Below are positions 53,617 through 62,725 of a DNA stretch of 64,000 bases, in pieces; position 1 is the stretch's first letter; every line of letters starts with the position of its first letter. The stretch is from Burkholderiales bacterium (GTDB lineage Bacteria; Pseudomonadota; Gammaproteobacteria; Burkholderiales; Burkholderiaceae_C), in assembly GCA_016185015.1 (NCBI GenBank), contig JACPOI010000005.1:1-64000 (forward strand). Direction: 5' to 3'. Both the position numbers and the translations under genes were made by a program. The notes under the pieces are model-generated. The model worked only from the letters and a program-made list of their open reading frames with translations. It was not told where the DNA came from and did no database searches.

Positions 53617-54915
53617 TTATTCGGAGGGGCCCACCGGCCGGGCCAGCACCTTGTCGATGCGCCGACCGTCCAGGTCGACCACCTCGAACTCCCAGCCGGC
53701 GCAGACGATGCGCTCGCCGGTGTGGGGCAGGTGGCCGCTGACGGACAGCAGCAGGCCGGCCACCGTGTTGTAGCGCCCGCGCTCCTCGTCGGGCAGGTCC
53801 CGGATCTCCAGGCGGCTCTTGAGTTCGTCCACCGGAATCATGCCGTCGAGCAGCCAGGTGCCGTCATCGCGCTCGGTGGCCCAGGCATCGACCTGCGCCA
53901 CCGGCTGCAACTCGCCGGTGATGGCTTCCAGCAGATCGCCCGGCGTCAGCAGGCCCTGCACCACGCCGTACTCGTCGACCACGAAGACCATGCGCCCGGA
54001 ACGTTGCCGGAACTGCTCCAGCAGCTCCATGCCCGAGAGCGTCTCGGGCACGAAGACGGCAGGCTGTGCATGCGCCTCGATCGTGCCCTCGGTCGCCGGC
54101 CCCAGCGCCAGCAGCTTGCCCACGCTGATCACGCCCACCACGTCTTCGAGCGACCAGCGGCACACCGGGTACCAGGAATGCGCGCCGCTCTGGCCGGCCT
54201 GGCCCACGTGCTGCAGGCTCTGCGCCACGCTGTGCGAGGCGTCCAGCCAGTCGATGTCGGCACGCGGCACCATCAGCGAGGTCAGCGGGCGGTCGTCCAG
54301 GCGGAAGACGTTGCGCACCATCTGGTGCTCCTGCTGCTCGATCACGCCCGCGTCCACGCCCTCCTCCAGGTTGTGGCGGATTTCCTCTTCCGTCATGCTG
54401 CGCGTGACGTTCGTGGGGATGCCCAGCAAGCGCAGCACGCCTTGCGTGGTGGCCGCCAGCAGCTTGACGAAGGGTTTGGCGCCGATGGCCAGCCAGTGCA
54501 TGGGGCGCGACATCCAGCGCGCCACCGTCTCGGGATAGAGCTGGCCGATGCGCTTGGGCACCAGTTCACCGAAGATGATGGTGAGGAAGGTGATGATGGC
54601 CACCACCAGCGCCGTGGCCGTGATGCCCGCCGCGCGCTCGGTCGCGCCCATCTCCTCCAGCCAGACGGCCAGGTCGATGCTGAAGGCAGCCTCGCCGACG
54701 ATGCCGTTGAGCACGCCGATGGAGGTGATGCCCACCTGCACCGTGGAGAGAAACTGGTTGGGGTTGTCCAGCAGTTCCAGCGCCTTCTGGGCACCGCCAT
54801 CCCCGGCTTCGGCCATGGCCAGCAGGCGGGCCTTGCGGCTGGCGGCCAGCGCCAGTTCCGACATGGCGAACAGACCGTTGAGGACGATCAGCAGCGCAAT
54901 CAGCAGGAATTCCAT
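53617..54915 (-). CDS. CNNM/CorC-type hemolysin family membrane protein
   Basis: The 432-residue protein has an N-terminal DUF21 (CNNM) transmembrane domain (about 1-190, MEFLLIALLIVLNGLFAMSELALAASRKARLLAMA), two CBS domains (about 205-330, RNVFRLDDRPLTSLMVPRADIDWLD, GRMVFVVDEYGVVQGLLTPGDLLEAI), and a C-terminal CorC_HlyC domain (DGTWLLDGMIPVDELKSRLEI). Related proteins are linked to magnesium and cobalt transport; CBS binds adenine nucleotides. It has no partner gene beside it. Confidence 0.92.
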   Translation of the reverse strand: MEFLLIALLIVLNGLFAMSELALAASRKARLLAMAEAGDGGAQKALELLDNPNQFLSTVQVGITSIGVLNGIVGEAAFSIDLAVWLEEMGATERAAGITATALVVAIITFLTIIFGELVPKRIGQLYPETVARWMSRPMHWLAIGAKPFVKLLAATTQGVLRLLGIPTNVTRSMTEEEIRHNLEEGVDAGVIEQQEHQMVRNVFRLDDRPLTSLMVPRADIDWLDASHSVAQSLQHVGQAGQSGAHSWYPVCRWSLEDVVGVISVGKLLALGPATEGTIEAHAQPAVFVPETLSGMELLEQFRQRSGRMVFVVDEYGVVQGLLTPGDLLEAITGELQPVAQVDAWATERDDGTWLLDGMIPVDELKSRLEIRDLPDEERGRYNTVAGLLLSVSGHLPHTGERIVCAGWEFEVVDLDGRRIDKVLARPVGPSE

Positions 54916-54960
54916 GGATCCCGTAACAAAGTGGAGATCCCCGGACTTTACCTTCCCCTG

Positions 54961-57570
54961 CTACGGCGCCCCCGGCACCGTGTCGGACCAGTCCTTGCCC
55001 GCACCCGGAGTCGCCGGCACCGTTGCCTCCCAGGCCGGCTTGGGCAGGGTGGCCGCGCACTGGCGCAGCGCCTCGGCCAGCTCGGCCCCGCTGGCGTAGC
55101 GCCCCTCGGGCGTCTTGGACAGGGCCTTGCCCAGAATGGCCACCAGGCAAGGCGGCAGATCGGCGCGCACGGTCAGGATGTCCGCCGGCGCCTCGTTGGC
55201 GATGCGGTACATCAGCTGGGCCATGGAGTCGCCATCGAAGGGCAGCCGTCCGCAGGCCAGCTGGTAGAGCATGACCCCCAGCGAAAAAAGATCGGAGGCG
55301 CCGCTCACCTTGTGCCCGGCCAGCTGCTCGGGCGACATATAGGACGGCGTGCCCATGACCATGCCGGTGCGGGTCTTGCTCGAATCGGTGATGCGCGCGA
55401 TGCCGAAGTCGGCCACCTTGACCGTGTCGGTCTCGGGGTCGTACATGATGTTGCCGGGCTTGATGTCGCGGTGCACCACGTTCTGCCTGTGCGCATAGTC
55501 CAACGCCTCGGCCACGCGCGCCACGATGCCCATCACAACCGGCAGGGGCAGCAGGGCCCCGGGTTTGATGTAGCCCACCAGATCCTTGCCCTTGAGGTAC
55601 TCCATGGCGATGTAGGCCAGGTCGTGCTCCTCACCGGCGTCGTACATGGTGACGATGTTCGGGTGGCTCAGGCGCCCGGCGGATTCCGCCTCGCTGAAGA
55701 AGCGCTGCTTGACCTCCTGCAGCACATCCGCATCGAACTCCTGCGCCAGGGCCAGGGTCTTGATGGCCACCAGGCGGCCGATCTTCGGGTCCTTGCCCAG
55801 ATAGACCACGCCCATGGCACCCTTGCCCAGTTCCTTCTCGATTTCGTAACGGCCCAGCATGGGCTTGGCCACACCGGGGCGGTCCAGCACCAGGGTGCTG
55901 TCGTTGCCGCGCGTGGCGCCCCCCAGGATCACGGTCTCGGCCATGGCCTTGGACTGGGCCAGCCGCGCTTCCAGGTCGCGGAACTTCGGCTGGTACTCTG
56001 CCATGCGCCGGAACACGGCCTCGGCCTTGTTGAACTGGCGCTTGCGCTCGAAATCCAGCGCGAGGTTGTAGAGCAGATCCATCAGGCCGTCATCCATCGG
56101 CACCTTGCTGAACTTCTCGAAAGCCATGTCCAGCAGGCCCTGCCCCTGGAAAGCCAGGCCCAGCATGCGGTTGCTTTCGGCGGACTCGGCATCGGACTTC
56201 TGCTTGCCCTCCTCGGCCAGCAGGAAGTGCTTGGTGGTCAGCAGGAGGTGGCCCACCAGCAGCAGCACGGCCGGCAACATCAGCGGCAGCCAGGTGGCGT
56301 ACATCGTCATCAAGCCGAAGTGCGCCAGCAGCAGGGCCACGAAGACTGCGCCCGTCACCAGCGCACCGGTGGCCGCGCTCAGGCGCGGCAGCAGCAGGAT
56401 GAGGTAGAGCGCCACGGCCAGGAAGATGCCCAGCTGCGCCAGCGTGCCCCAGGTCGGGGTGAGGAAATAGTCACCGTTGAGGATGCTGGAGACCGTGTGC
56501 GCCAGCGTCACCACCGAAGGCATGCTGGCCGCGATGGGGGTGACCTGCAGCGTGCCCACGCCCGCCGCCGAGGCGCCGATGAGCACGATCTTGTCGCGGT
56601 ACTTGCTGGCCGGGATCTTGCCGCTGAGCACATCGTAGAAGGAATCAACCTGGAAGGCCGGCCGGCCGCCAGCGTCCTTGTAGAAGAAGGTCTGCATGCG
56701 CAAGGTCGGATCGGTGCCGATGAAACGCTGGCCCAGTTGCACGCCACTGCCCAGCTGCACCCGGATGTCTTCTGCCTTGAGGTTCAGGCTGCGCGCCGCC
56801 AGGATCAGCGACAGCGCCGGGTAGTAGTCGCCGTAGTGGCCCATGACCAGCGGCTCGCTGCGCACGGCGCCATCGACGTCACGCGAGACATTCAGGTGCC
56901 CGATGGCCTGGGCCTGGCTGCCCAGCACGGGAATCGGCAGCAGCACGCCCACCGAGGGATCGGGCTGTGCACCAGAAGCCGCGGCCTGCACCTGGGTCAG
57001 CCGGTTGCGCAACACGAAGTCAGGCAGGGGCTTGTCGGGCTTGCCCTGCGGTTCGCCGGGTTCGAAGTACATGGCCAGCTCCACCCTGCCGCTGCGTCCC
57101 AGGCTCTCGCCGAGCTTGCGGTCGTTGTCGAGCTTGCGGCCGGCCTCCTCCAGCAGCGCCTCCAGGCGTGACACGTCGGCGCGGTGCGCCGGGTTGGCCG
57201 AACTGCGGATCGAGGACGCATCGAGCCAGCCGCTGACCTGGCCGACATAGGCCAGGCCGGCCTCGACCTGGGGCTCGGTGAACAGCACGGTATGGCCCAC
57301 CACCTTGGCCTGCCCTTCGGCCAGCAGGTCGATCAGGCGCGCATGGATCTCGCGCGGCCAGGGCCAGCGCCCCAGGTTGGCGATGCTCTGGTCGTCGATG
57401 GCGATGATGGCGACCTTGTCGCTGGGCACGCGCGTACTGGCCAGCACACCCAGGTCATAGGCCTTGCGCTCCAGGCTCTGCATCAGGTCGGTGCCGGCAC
57501 CCAGGAAAAGCACCACGGAGACCAGCAGGCCGACCAGCCAGTCCTTACGCCAAAACGACGCGTGTTTCAT
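54961..57570 (-). CDS. CHASE2 serine/threonine protein kinase
   Basis: The 869-residue protein starts with a membrane segment (about 12-29), then a periplasmic CHASE2 sensor domain (RVPSDKVAIIAIDDQSIANLGRWPWPREIHARLIDLL to about 380), three further membrane segments (about 385-465), a TPR-like stretch (about 490-560, LDMAFEKFSKVPMDDGLMDLLYNLALDFERKRQFNKAEAVFRRMAEYQP) and a kinase domain (about 580-845): GKGAMGVVYLG, VAIKTL, VVHRDIKPGNIM, VADFGIAR, GTPSYMSPEQL. All catalytic motifs are intact. It should sense a periplasmic signal and phosphorylate cytoplasmic proteins. No PP2C phosphatase or FHA protein is adjacent; the TPR-like linker may recruit substrates. Confidence 0.94.
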   Translation of the reverse strand: MKHASFWRKDWLVGLLVSVVLFLGAGTDLMQSLERKAYDLGVLASTRVPSDKVAIIAIDDQSIANLGRWPWPREIHARLIDLLAEGQAKVVGHTVLFTEPQVEAGLAYVGQVSGWLDASSIRSSANPAHRADVSRLEALLEEAGRKLDNDRKLGESLGRSGRVELAMYFEPGEPQGKPDKPLPDFVLRNRLTQVQAAASGAQPDPSVGVLLPIPVLGSQAQAIGHLNVSRDVDGAVRSEPLVMGHYGDYYPALSLILAARSLNLKAEDIRVQLGSGVQLGQRFIGTDPTLRMQTFFYKDAGGRPAFQVDSFYDVLSGKIPASKYRDKIVLIGASAAGVGTLQVTPIAASMPSVVTLAHTVSSILNGDYFLTPTWGTLAQLGIFLAVALYLILLLPRLSAATGALVTGAVFVALLLAHFGLMTMYATWLPLMLPAVLLLVGHLLLTTKHFLLAEEGKQKSDAESAESNRMLGLAFQGQGLLDMAFEKFSKVPMDDGLMDLLYNLALDFERKRQFNKAEAVFRRMAEYQPKFRDLEARLAQSKAMAETVILGGATRGNDSTLVLDRPGVAKPMLGRYEIEKELGKGAMGVVYLGKDPKIGRLVAIKTLALAQEFDADVLQEVKQRFFSEAESAGRLSHPNIVTMYDAGEEHDLAYIAMEYLKGKDLVGYIKPGALLPLPVVMGIVARVAEALDYAHRQNVVHRDIKPGNIMYDPETDTVKVADFGIARITDSSKTRTGMVMGTPSYMSPEQLAGHKVSGASDLFSLGVMLYQLACGRLPFDGDSMAQLMYRIANEAPADILTVRADLPPCLVAILGKALSKTPEGRYASGAELAEALRQCAATLPKPAWEATVPATPGAGKDWSDTVPGAP

Positions 57571-57732
57571 GTCGTCCTCTGTGTTGTCTTTTTACATGCA
57601 AGCGCACGGCAGGCCTGGGGCTCAGGCAGCAGCGCACACCCTTGAGTCGACCCAGTCTAATGCAGCCGCCGGGCCCAGAACAGGGGCAGCACACGGAATG
57701 CGAAAATTCCTGTAACTCCACAGAAACACCCC

Positions 57733-58584
57733 ATGCCCCATTACCTGATCGGCGACGTGCAAGGCTGCGACGCTGCCCTGCAGCGCCTGCTGGAGGAGAT
57801 CGACTTCTCGCCCAGCCGCGACACGCTCTGGTTGCTGGGCGACCTGGTCAACCGCGGGCCGGATTCGGCCGGCGTGCTGCGCCGCCTCATGGGCTATGGC
57901 CAGGCCGCGCGCTGCCTGCTGGGCAACCATGACCTGCACCTGCTGGCCATCGCCCACGGCGTGCGGCCGCCGCATCGCAGCGACACCATCGCCGACGTGC
58001 TGCAGGCCCCCGACCGCCCCGCCCTGCTGGACTGGCTGCGCCGCCAGCCCCTGGCCTTGCGGGAGACTTTCGACGGCGAGGAGATCCTGATGGTGCACGC
58101 CGGCGTGTTGCCCTCCTGGAGCGCTACCAAAACAATAGCGCTCGCAGGCGAGCTGGAAGCCGTGCTGCGCGGCCCCGATCTGCCGGCCTTCCTGCACCGC
58201 ATGTACGGCAACGAACCGGCGCGCTGGGACGACAGCCTGCAGGGCGACGCACGGCTGCGCGTGATCGTCAACGCGCTCACAAGGCTGCGCTTCTGCTCAG
58301 ACGAAGGGGAGATGGAATTTGCCACCACGGAAGGCGCGGCTGGTGCGCCACCGGGTTATCGGCCCTGGTTCGAGGTGCCGGGAAGACAGACGGCGGGCAT
58401 CACCGTGGCCTTCGGCCACTGGTCCACGCTGGGCTGGTTGAATCGGCCCGACGTGCTGGCCCTGGACACGGGCTGTGTCTGGGGCGGTTGCCTCAGTACC
58501 GTGCGCCTGGGGGCTGCCCACACGCACGAACTGATCCAGGTGAAATGCGAGGCCGCGCAGAAGCCCGGCCCGCGCGCCGATTAA
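57733..58584 (+). CDS. apaH: Symmetrical bis(5'-nucleosyl)-tetraphosphatase
   Basis: The 283-residue protein has the metallophosphatase motifs GDVQGC (usually GDIHGC), LLGDLVNRGPDS, LLGNHDLH and the histidine segments MVHAGVLPSW and AFGHWSTLG, then DTGCVWGGCL. It splits Ap4A to two ADP. Length fits E. coli ApaH (280). The middle of the gene carries a small inverted repeat that encodes SATKTIALAGEL. Its stop shares TTAA with the stop of the convergent helicase gene. Confidence 0.95.
   Translation: MPHYLIGDVQGCDAALQRLLEEIDFSPSRDTLWLLGDLVNRGPDSAGVLRRLMGYGQAARCLLGNHDLHLLAIAHGVRPPHRSDTIADVLQAPDRPALLDWLRRQPLALRETFDGEEILMVHAGVLPSWSATKTIALAGELEAVLRGPDLPAFLHRMYGNEPARWDDSLQGDARLRVIVNALTRLRFCSDEGEMEFATTEGAAGAPPGYRPWFEVPGRQTAGITVAFGHWSTLGWLNRPDVLALDTGCVWGGCLSTVRLGAAHTHELIQVKCEAAQKPGPRAD
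58119..58143. repeat. Inverted repeat within apaH
   Basis: GAGCGCTA and TAGCGCTC are perfect inverted arms around CCAAAACAA, inside the apaH coding frame. GCTA-A-rich-TAGC dyads of this kind are, to my memory, scattered in Comamonadaceae genomes in and between genes. Confidence 0.7.
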
Positions 58585-60047
58585 CTCGACGTTTCTTCAG
58601 TCTTGTTGAACAGCGCCGCCACCTTGCGCTTGGACCGGATATTGGCCGACACCACACGGCCGGCCGGCTTGGCCACCGCTTCCCACGGCGCCGGTTCGGC
58701 CGCAGCCTCCGTGCTTTCGTAGGGCTGGTTGAAGAAGGGGTCCTGCGGCGGGGCCGACGGACGACGGTTCTCGCGCGGGGCCGTGCGGCGCTCACCGCGC
58801 GGCTCGACGCGTTCTTCGGTCTGTTCGTAGAGGCGACGGCCTTCGTTGAAACGGCCCTGACGGCGGATATCGGGCTTGTCCTCGTCGTACTCGACGGGCT
58901 CCAGCTCGATCTTGGTCTTGATCAGCTTCTCGATGTCGGCCACCAGGCGGGCGTCCTTGGGCGAGACGAAGCTCACCGCCAGGCCCGAGGCGCCGGCACG
59001 ACCCGTGCGGCCGATGCGGTGCACGTAGTCTTCGGCATTGAAGGGCACGTCGAAGTTGAACACTGCCGGCACGTCCTTGATGTCCAGGCCGCGTGCGGCC
59101 ACATCGGTACAGACCAGCAGGTCGACTTCGCCCTTCTTGAAGGCGTCCAGCGCCTTGAGGCGCTCGTCCTGGCTCTTGTCGCCGTGCAGCGCCGTGGTCT
59201 TGAGGCCTTCACGCTCCAGCGAACGCGCCAGGCGGGCGCAGCCCAGCTTGCTGTTCACGAAGACAAAAGCCTGCTTCATGCCGCGCTGGCGCAGGATCTG
59301 GTGCAGGGCATGGCGCTTGTCGTCGTCGCCCACGCTGTAGAAATGCTGTTCCACGGTGGAGGCCGTGGCGTTGGAGCGCGCGACCTCGATGGTCACCGGG
59401 TCCTGCAGGTAGCTGCTGGCCAGGCGCTTGATCTCGGACGAGAAGGTGGCCGAGAACAGCAGTGTGGTGCGCTGTTTGGGCAGGTAGGACAGGATGCGCT
59501 GCAGGTCCGGCAGGAAACCGATGTCCAGCATGCGGTCGGCCTCGTCCAGCACCACGTACTCGACCTGGTTGAGCACGGCGTTCTTGGCCTCGATATGGTC
59601 CAGCAGGCGGCCGGGCGTGGCCACCAGCACTTCCACACCCTTTTTGAGCTCCAGGGTCTGGGGTTTCATGTCCATGCCGCCGAACACCACGGTACTGCGC
59701 AGATTGGTGTACTTGGCGTACATCTTGACCTGCTGGGCCACCTGGTCGGCCAGTTCGCGCGTGGGCAGCAGCACCAGGGCGCGCACGGGGTGGCGGGCCG
59801 GCGAGGTCGAGCTGTTTTCGTGCTTGAGCAGGCGCTGCAGCAGGGGCAGGGAGAAGGCGGCGGTCTTGCCAGTACCGGTTTGGGCGGCGCCCATGACGTC
59901 GCGGCCTTCCAGCACCACGGGAATGGCCTGGGCCTGGATCGGGGTCATGAACTCGTAGCCCATGTCGGCCACGGCGCGCCGCAGGGGCTCGGCCAGGGTC
60001 AGATCGGCATATCGCTGGGGCAGGGCTTCGGGGGAATCAGGAGTCAT
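58581..60047 (-). CDS. DEAD-box RNA helicase, RhlE-like (second in window)
   Basis: The 488-residue protein has every DEAD-box motif: [48 protein letters not shown], and [10 protein letters not shown]. Its C-terminal tail (from about 390) is charged and proline-rich (RRTAPRENRRPSAPPQDPFF), different from the G/Q/R-rich tail of the first helicase. It likely acts on ribosome assembly or RNA decay. ATG at 60047 gives MTPDSPEALPQRYADLTLAEP. Divergent from the reductase gene across a palindrome. Confidence 0.94.
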   Translation of the reverse strand: MTPDSPEALPQRYADLTLAEPLRRAVADMGYEFMTPIQAQAIPVVLEGRDVMGAAQTGTGKTAAFSLPLLQRLLKHENSSTSPARHPVRALVLLPTRELADQVAQQVKMYAKYTNLRSTVVFGGMDMKPQTLELKKGVEVLVATPGRLLDHIEAKNAVLNQVEYVVLDEADRMLDIGFLPDLQRILSYLPKQRTTLLFSATFSSEIKRLASSYLQDPVTIEVARSNATASTVEQHFYSVGDDDKRHALHQILRQRGMKQAFVFVNSKLGCARLARSLEREGLKTTALHGDKSQDERLKALDAFKKGEVDLLVCTDVAARGLDIKDVPAVFNFDVPFNAEDYVHRIGRTGRAGASGLAVSFVSPKDARLVADIEKLIKTKIELEPVEYDEDKPDIRRQGRFNEGRRLYEQTEERVEPRGERRTAPRENRRPSAPPQDPFFNQPYESTEAAAEPAPWEAVAKPAGRVVSANIRSKRKVAALFNKTEETSS

Positions 60048-60114
60048 CGGGTCTCGGGAAAGATTGCCGTCGACGCGACGGCCTGCGCTGGGGCCCGTTC
60101 CGAACCGGCCCTCG

Positions 60115-60131
60115 TGCCCAAAATTTGGGCA
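60115..60131. promoter_or_regulatory. Palindromic operator candidate between helicase and reductase genes
   Basis: TGCCCAAA and TTTGGGCA are perfect 8-bp arms around one A, in the 145-bp divergent gap. TATTAT at 60138 could be the -10 of the plus-strand gene, so a repressor here would block its promoter. No regulator gene is adjacent, so its protein is unknown. Confidence 0.5.
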
Positions 60132-60192
60132 GACCCGTATTATCCCTGATATCCCGTCCTGGGGCCTGGGTACGCAGCTACAGTGCCTGCCT

Positions 60193-61101
60193 ATGCCCGA
60201 GACCCTGCTCAGCCCGGCCCAGACCGCCGAACGCCTGCCCTACCCCGCCCTGGCGGCCGAAATCGCCGCCTTGCTGCAGGATCCGGCCGTGCAAGTCCCC
60301 GCACGGCTGGTCCAGCCCCTGCCCGGGGGCGGCAGCCTGTTCGTGATGCCGGCCCTGGACGGGCGCCTGGCCATCACCAAGCTCATCACCTACACCCCCG
60401 CCAATGCCGGCACCGGCCGCCCCGCCATCCAGGGCGACGTGGTGGTGTTCGACATGAGCACCGGCGAACGCCGCCTGGTGCTGGACGGCCCCACGGTCAC
60501 GGCCCGCCGTACGGCCGCCGTCTCCCTGCTGGCGGCCCAGACCCTGGCGCCCCATCCGGACGGCCCCCTGCTGATCGTCGGCGCCGGCGTGCAAGGCCGA
60601 GCCCACCTGGAAGCCTTTGCGGCGGGCCTGGGCGTGCAAGAGGTGGTCATCGCCTCGCGCAGCACCGCGAGCGCCGAAGCCCTGGCCACCCATGCCCGTA
60701 CGCTGGGTCTGCGAGCCGAAGTGATCGCCAACCCCAACACCGCGCTGGCCACCTGCCCGCTGGTCGTCACCTGCACCCCGGCCAGCAGCGTGGTGCTGCG
60801 GGCCGAGCCGCGGCCCGATGCCATCATCGCGGCGGTCGGCGCCTTCACGCCGCGCATGGTGGAGCTGGCGCCCGAACTCTGCCGCCACCTGGCGGAACTC
60901 GGAACGGTGGTGGTGGACACCCGCGATGCCGACCACGAGGCAGGCGACCTGCTGCAAGCCCGGCTGGACGTGAGCCGCTTTGCCAGCCTGCAGGATGTGC
61001 TGCGGAAAAAGGGAAACCGGCCGCCAGGGCCGGTTCTGTTCAAGAGCTGCGGCTGGGCCGGCTGGGATCTGGCGGCGGCGCGGCTGGCGCTGCCGGCATA
61101 A
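60193..61101 (+). CDS. Ornithine cyclodeaminase/mu-crystallin family protein, likely pyrroline-2-carboxylate reductase
   Basis: The 302-residue protein has the family N-terminal half (RLVQPLPGGGSLFVMPALDGRLAITKLITYTPANAG) and a Rossmann NAD(P) site (LLIVGAGVQGRAHLEAFAAGLG), then VIASRS and VTCTPASSVVL. The closest match by wording is the bacterial delta-1-pyrroline-2-carboxylate reductase (LhpI type) that makes L-proline in trans-4-hydroxyproline breakdown; other members reduce other cyclic imines. No other hydroxyproline gene is near. The ATG at 60193 gives the normal length; the track's longer start includes the intergenic region. Confidence 0.85.
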   Translation: MPETLLSPAQTAERLPYPALAAEIAALLQDPAVQVPARLVQPLPGGGSLFVMPALDGRLAITKLITYTPANAGTGRPAIQGDVVVFDMSTGERRLVLDGPTVTARRTAAVSLLAAQTLAPHPDGPLLIVGAGVQGRAHLEAFAAGLGVQEVVIASRSTASAEALATHARTLGLRAEVIANPNTALATCPLVVTCTPASSVVLRAEPRPDAIIAAVGAFTPRMVELAPELCRHLAELGTVVVDTRDADHEAGDLLQARLDVSRFASLQDVLRKKGNRPPGPVLFKSCGWAGWDLAAARLALPA

Positions 61102-61106
61102 AAGCT

Positions 61107-61682
61107 TTACGTCTTCGGCAGGGTCACCCCGCGCTGCCCCTGGTACTTGCCGCCGCGGTCCTTGTAGCTGGTCTCGCACACATCGTCCTTGTCGCTCTCG
61201 AAGAACAGCACCTGGGCGCAGCCCTCGCCCGCGTAGATCTTGGCCGGCAGGGGGGTGGTGTTGGAGAACTCCAGCGTCACATACCCTTCCCACTCAGGCT
61301 CGAAGGGCGTGACGTTGACGATGATGCCGCAGCGCGCGTAGGTGCTCTTGCCCAGGCAGATGGTCAGCACATTGCGCGGGATGCGGAAGTACTCCATGGT
61401 GCGCGCCAGCGCGAAGCTGTTGGGCGGAATGACGCAGACGTCGCTCTCGATGTCCACGAAGCTCTTTTCGTCGAAGTTCTTCGGGTCCACCACCGTGCTG
61501 TAGATATTGGTGAAGACCTTGAACTCGGGCGCGCAGCGGATGTCGTAGCCGTAGCTGCTGGTGCCGTAGCTCACGATCTTGTTGCCGGCAGCGTCCTGCC
61601 GGATCTGGCCCGGCTCGAAGGGCTCGATCATGCCGTGCTGCTCGGCCATGCGGCGGATCCATTTGTCGCTCTTGATGCTCAT
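61107..61682 (-). CDS. dcd: dCTP deaminase
   Basis: The 191-residue protein has the Dcd opening [84 protein letters not shown], the last part holding the catalytic glutamate. It deaminates dCTP to dUTP on the way to dTMP. Only five bases separate its stop from the convergent reductase stop. Confidence 0.97.
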   Translation of the reverse strand: MSIKSDKWIRRMAEQHGMIEPFEPGQIRQDAAGNKIVSYGTSSYGYDIRCAPEFKVFTNIYSTVVDPKNFDEKSFVDIESDVCVIPPNSFALARTMEYFRIPRNVLTICLGKSTYARCGIIVNVTPFEPEWEGYVTLEFSNTTPLPAKIYAGEGCAQVLFFESDKDDVCETSYKDRGGKYQGQRGVTLPKT

Positions 61683-61723
61683 GGTGGTTTTCCTGGGAAT
61701 GCGGGAATTGTAGGGAGTCCGGG

Positions 61724-62632
61724 CTAGGTTTTGGCGAAGAGCTCGACCAGGGTCTCGCGCAGCCAGCGGTTGGCCGGGTCAGTCTCGAAACGGCGGCTCC
61801 AGTGCAGCGAGACCGTGAAGTCGCGCAGGGGAAAGGGCGGCTCGATCAGGGTGTAACCTCCGCCGGCCGCAAAACCCTGGGCAATGTTGCGCGGCATCAC
61901 CACGGCCAGGTCGGTGGCGCCCACGATGGCCGGCAGCACCATGAAGTGCTCGGCCGTCAGGCGAATGCGGTCTTCCAGCTTGAGCAGCTGCAGGATGCGC
62001 AGCGTGTCGGAGTGGGTGCGCCCGGCCACGAACTCCAGTTCGTGCAGCGACTCCAGCAAGCCTTTTCCCTTGCGCCGGCGCGTCGCCGCAGCAAAGGGAT
62101 GGCCCGCGCGCAGCATGACGATGTAGCGGTCCTGCAGCAGCTGCACGCGCTGCGTGTCCTTGACGGTGGGCAGGAAACCGAAGGCGAAGTCCACCTGCCC
62201 GCTGTCCAGCGCATCGGCGATGCCCGCCGCGGGCACGGGCAGGGTCTCGATGCGCACGCCGGGGGCGCGCTCACGCAACGCCACCATCAGGTCGGGCAGG
62301 AAACGGCCTTCGCCGATGTCGCTCATGTGGATGCGGAAGGTCTTGTTCGATTGCAGCGGGTCGAACTGCGCTGCCTCGCCCAGGGCCTGCTCCAGCGTGG
62401 CCAGGGCACTGCGCACGGCCGGCGCCAGGCGCTCGGCCCGCGGCGTGGGCAACACGCCACCCGCGGCACGCATGAAAAGCGGGTCGTTCAGCAGCAGGCG
62501 CAGGCGGGTCAGGCCCTGGCTCACGGCGGGCTGGGTCAGGTCCAGCATCTCGGCAGCCCGGCCCACCTTGCGCGCGCGGTAGACCGCGTCGAACACGCGC
62601 AGCAGGTTCAGGTCCAGATCCTTGATATGCAT
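61724..62632 (-). CDS. LysR-family transcriptional regulator
   Basis: The 302-residue protein has a LysR DNA-binding domain ([53 protein letters not shown]) and a substrate-binding domain from about residue 90. The start at 62632 gives the standard N-terminus; the track's longer frame adds 31 residues from the intergenic region. It is divergent from the ferredoxin oxidoreductase gene 93 bases away, so it most likely regulates that gene in response to an aromatic acid or related ligand. Confidence 0.93.
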   Translation of the reverse strand: MHIKDLDLNLLRVFDAVYRARKVGRAAEMLDLTQPAVSQGLTRLRLLLNDPLFMRAAGGVLPTPRAERLAPAVRSALATLEQALGEAAQFDPLQSNKTFRIHMSDIGEGRFLPDLMVALRERAPGVRIETLPVPAAGIADALDSGQVDFAFGFLPTVKDTQRVQLLQDRYIVMLRAGHPFAAATRRRKGKGLLESLHELEFVAGRTHSDTLRILQLLKLEDRIRLTAEHFMVLPAIVGATDLAVVMPRNIAQGFAAGGGYTLIEPPFPLRDFTVSLHWSRRFETDPANRWLRETLVELFAKT

Positions 62633-62633
62633 A

Positions 62634-62649
62634 TATCTAATAAACGATA
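62634..62649. promoter_or_regulatory. AT-rich dyad in the LysR/oxidoreductase gap
   Basis: TATC-N8-GATA is an inverted pair right after the LysR start, inside an AT-rich 93-bp divergent gap; LysR sites often have the form T-N11-A within such a dyad. It is the best candidate for the LysR operator, but no footprint can be claimed. Confidence 0.4.
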
Positions 62650-62725
62650 GTGGCGTTATTTTATTGATTAATGATCGACAGGCGAGGACACTCACCGGCT
62701 GCTCCCAAAACATCGAGGAAGACAC

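Noticed and set aside
53722-57171. 1149-residue plus-strand ORF, the longest in the track
   Set aside because: Antisense of the CNNM/CorC and CHASE2-kinase genes; low-complexity His/Gln/Arg composition typical of a GC-rich shadow frame.
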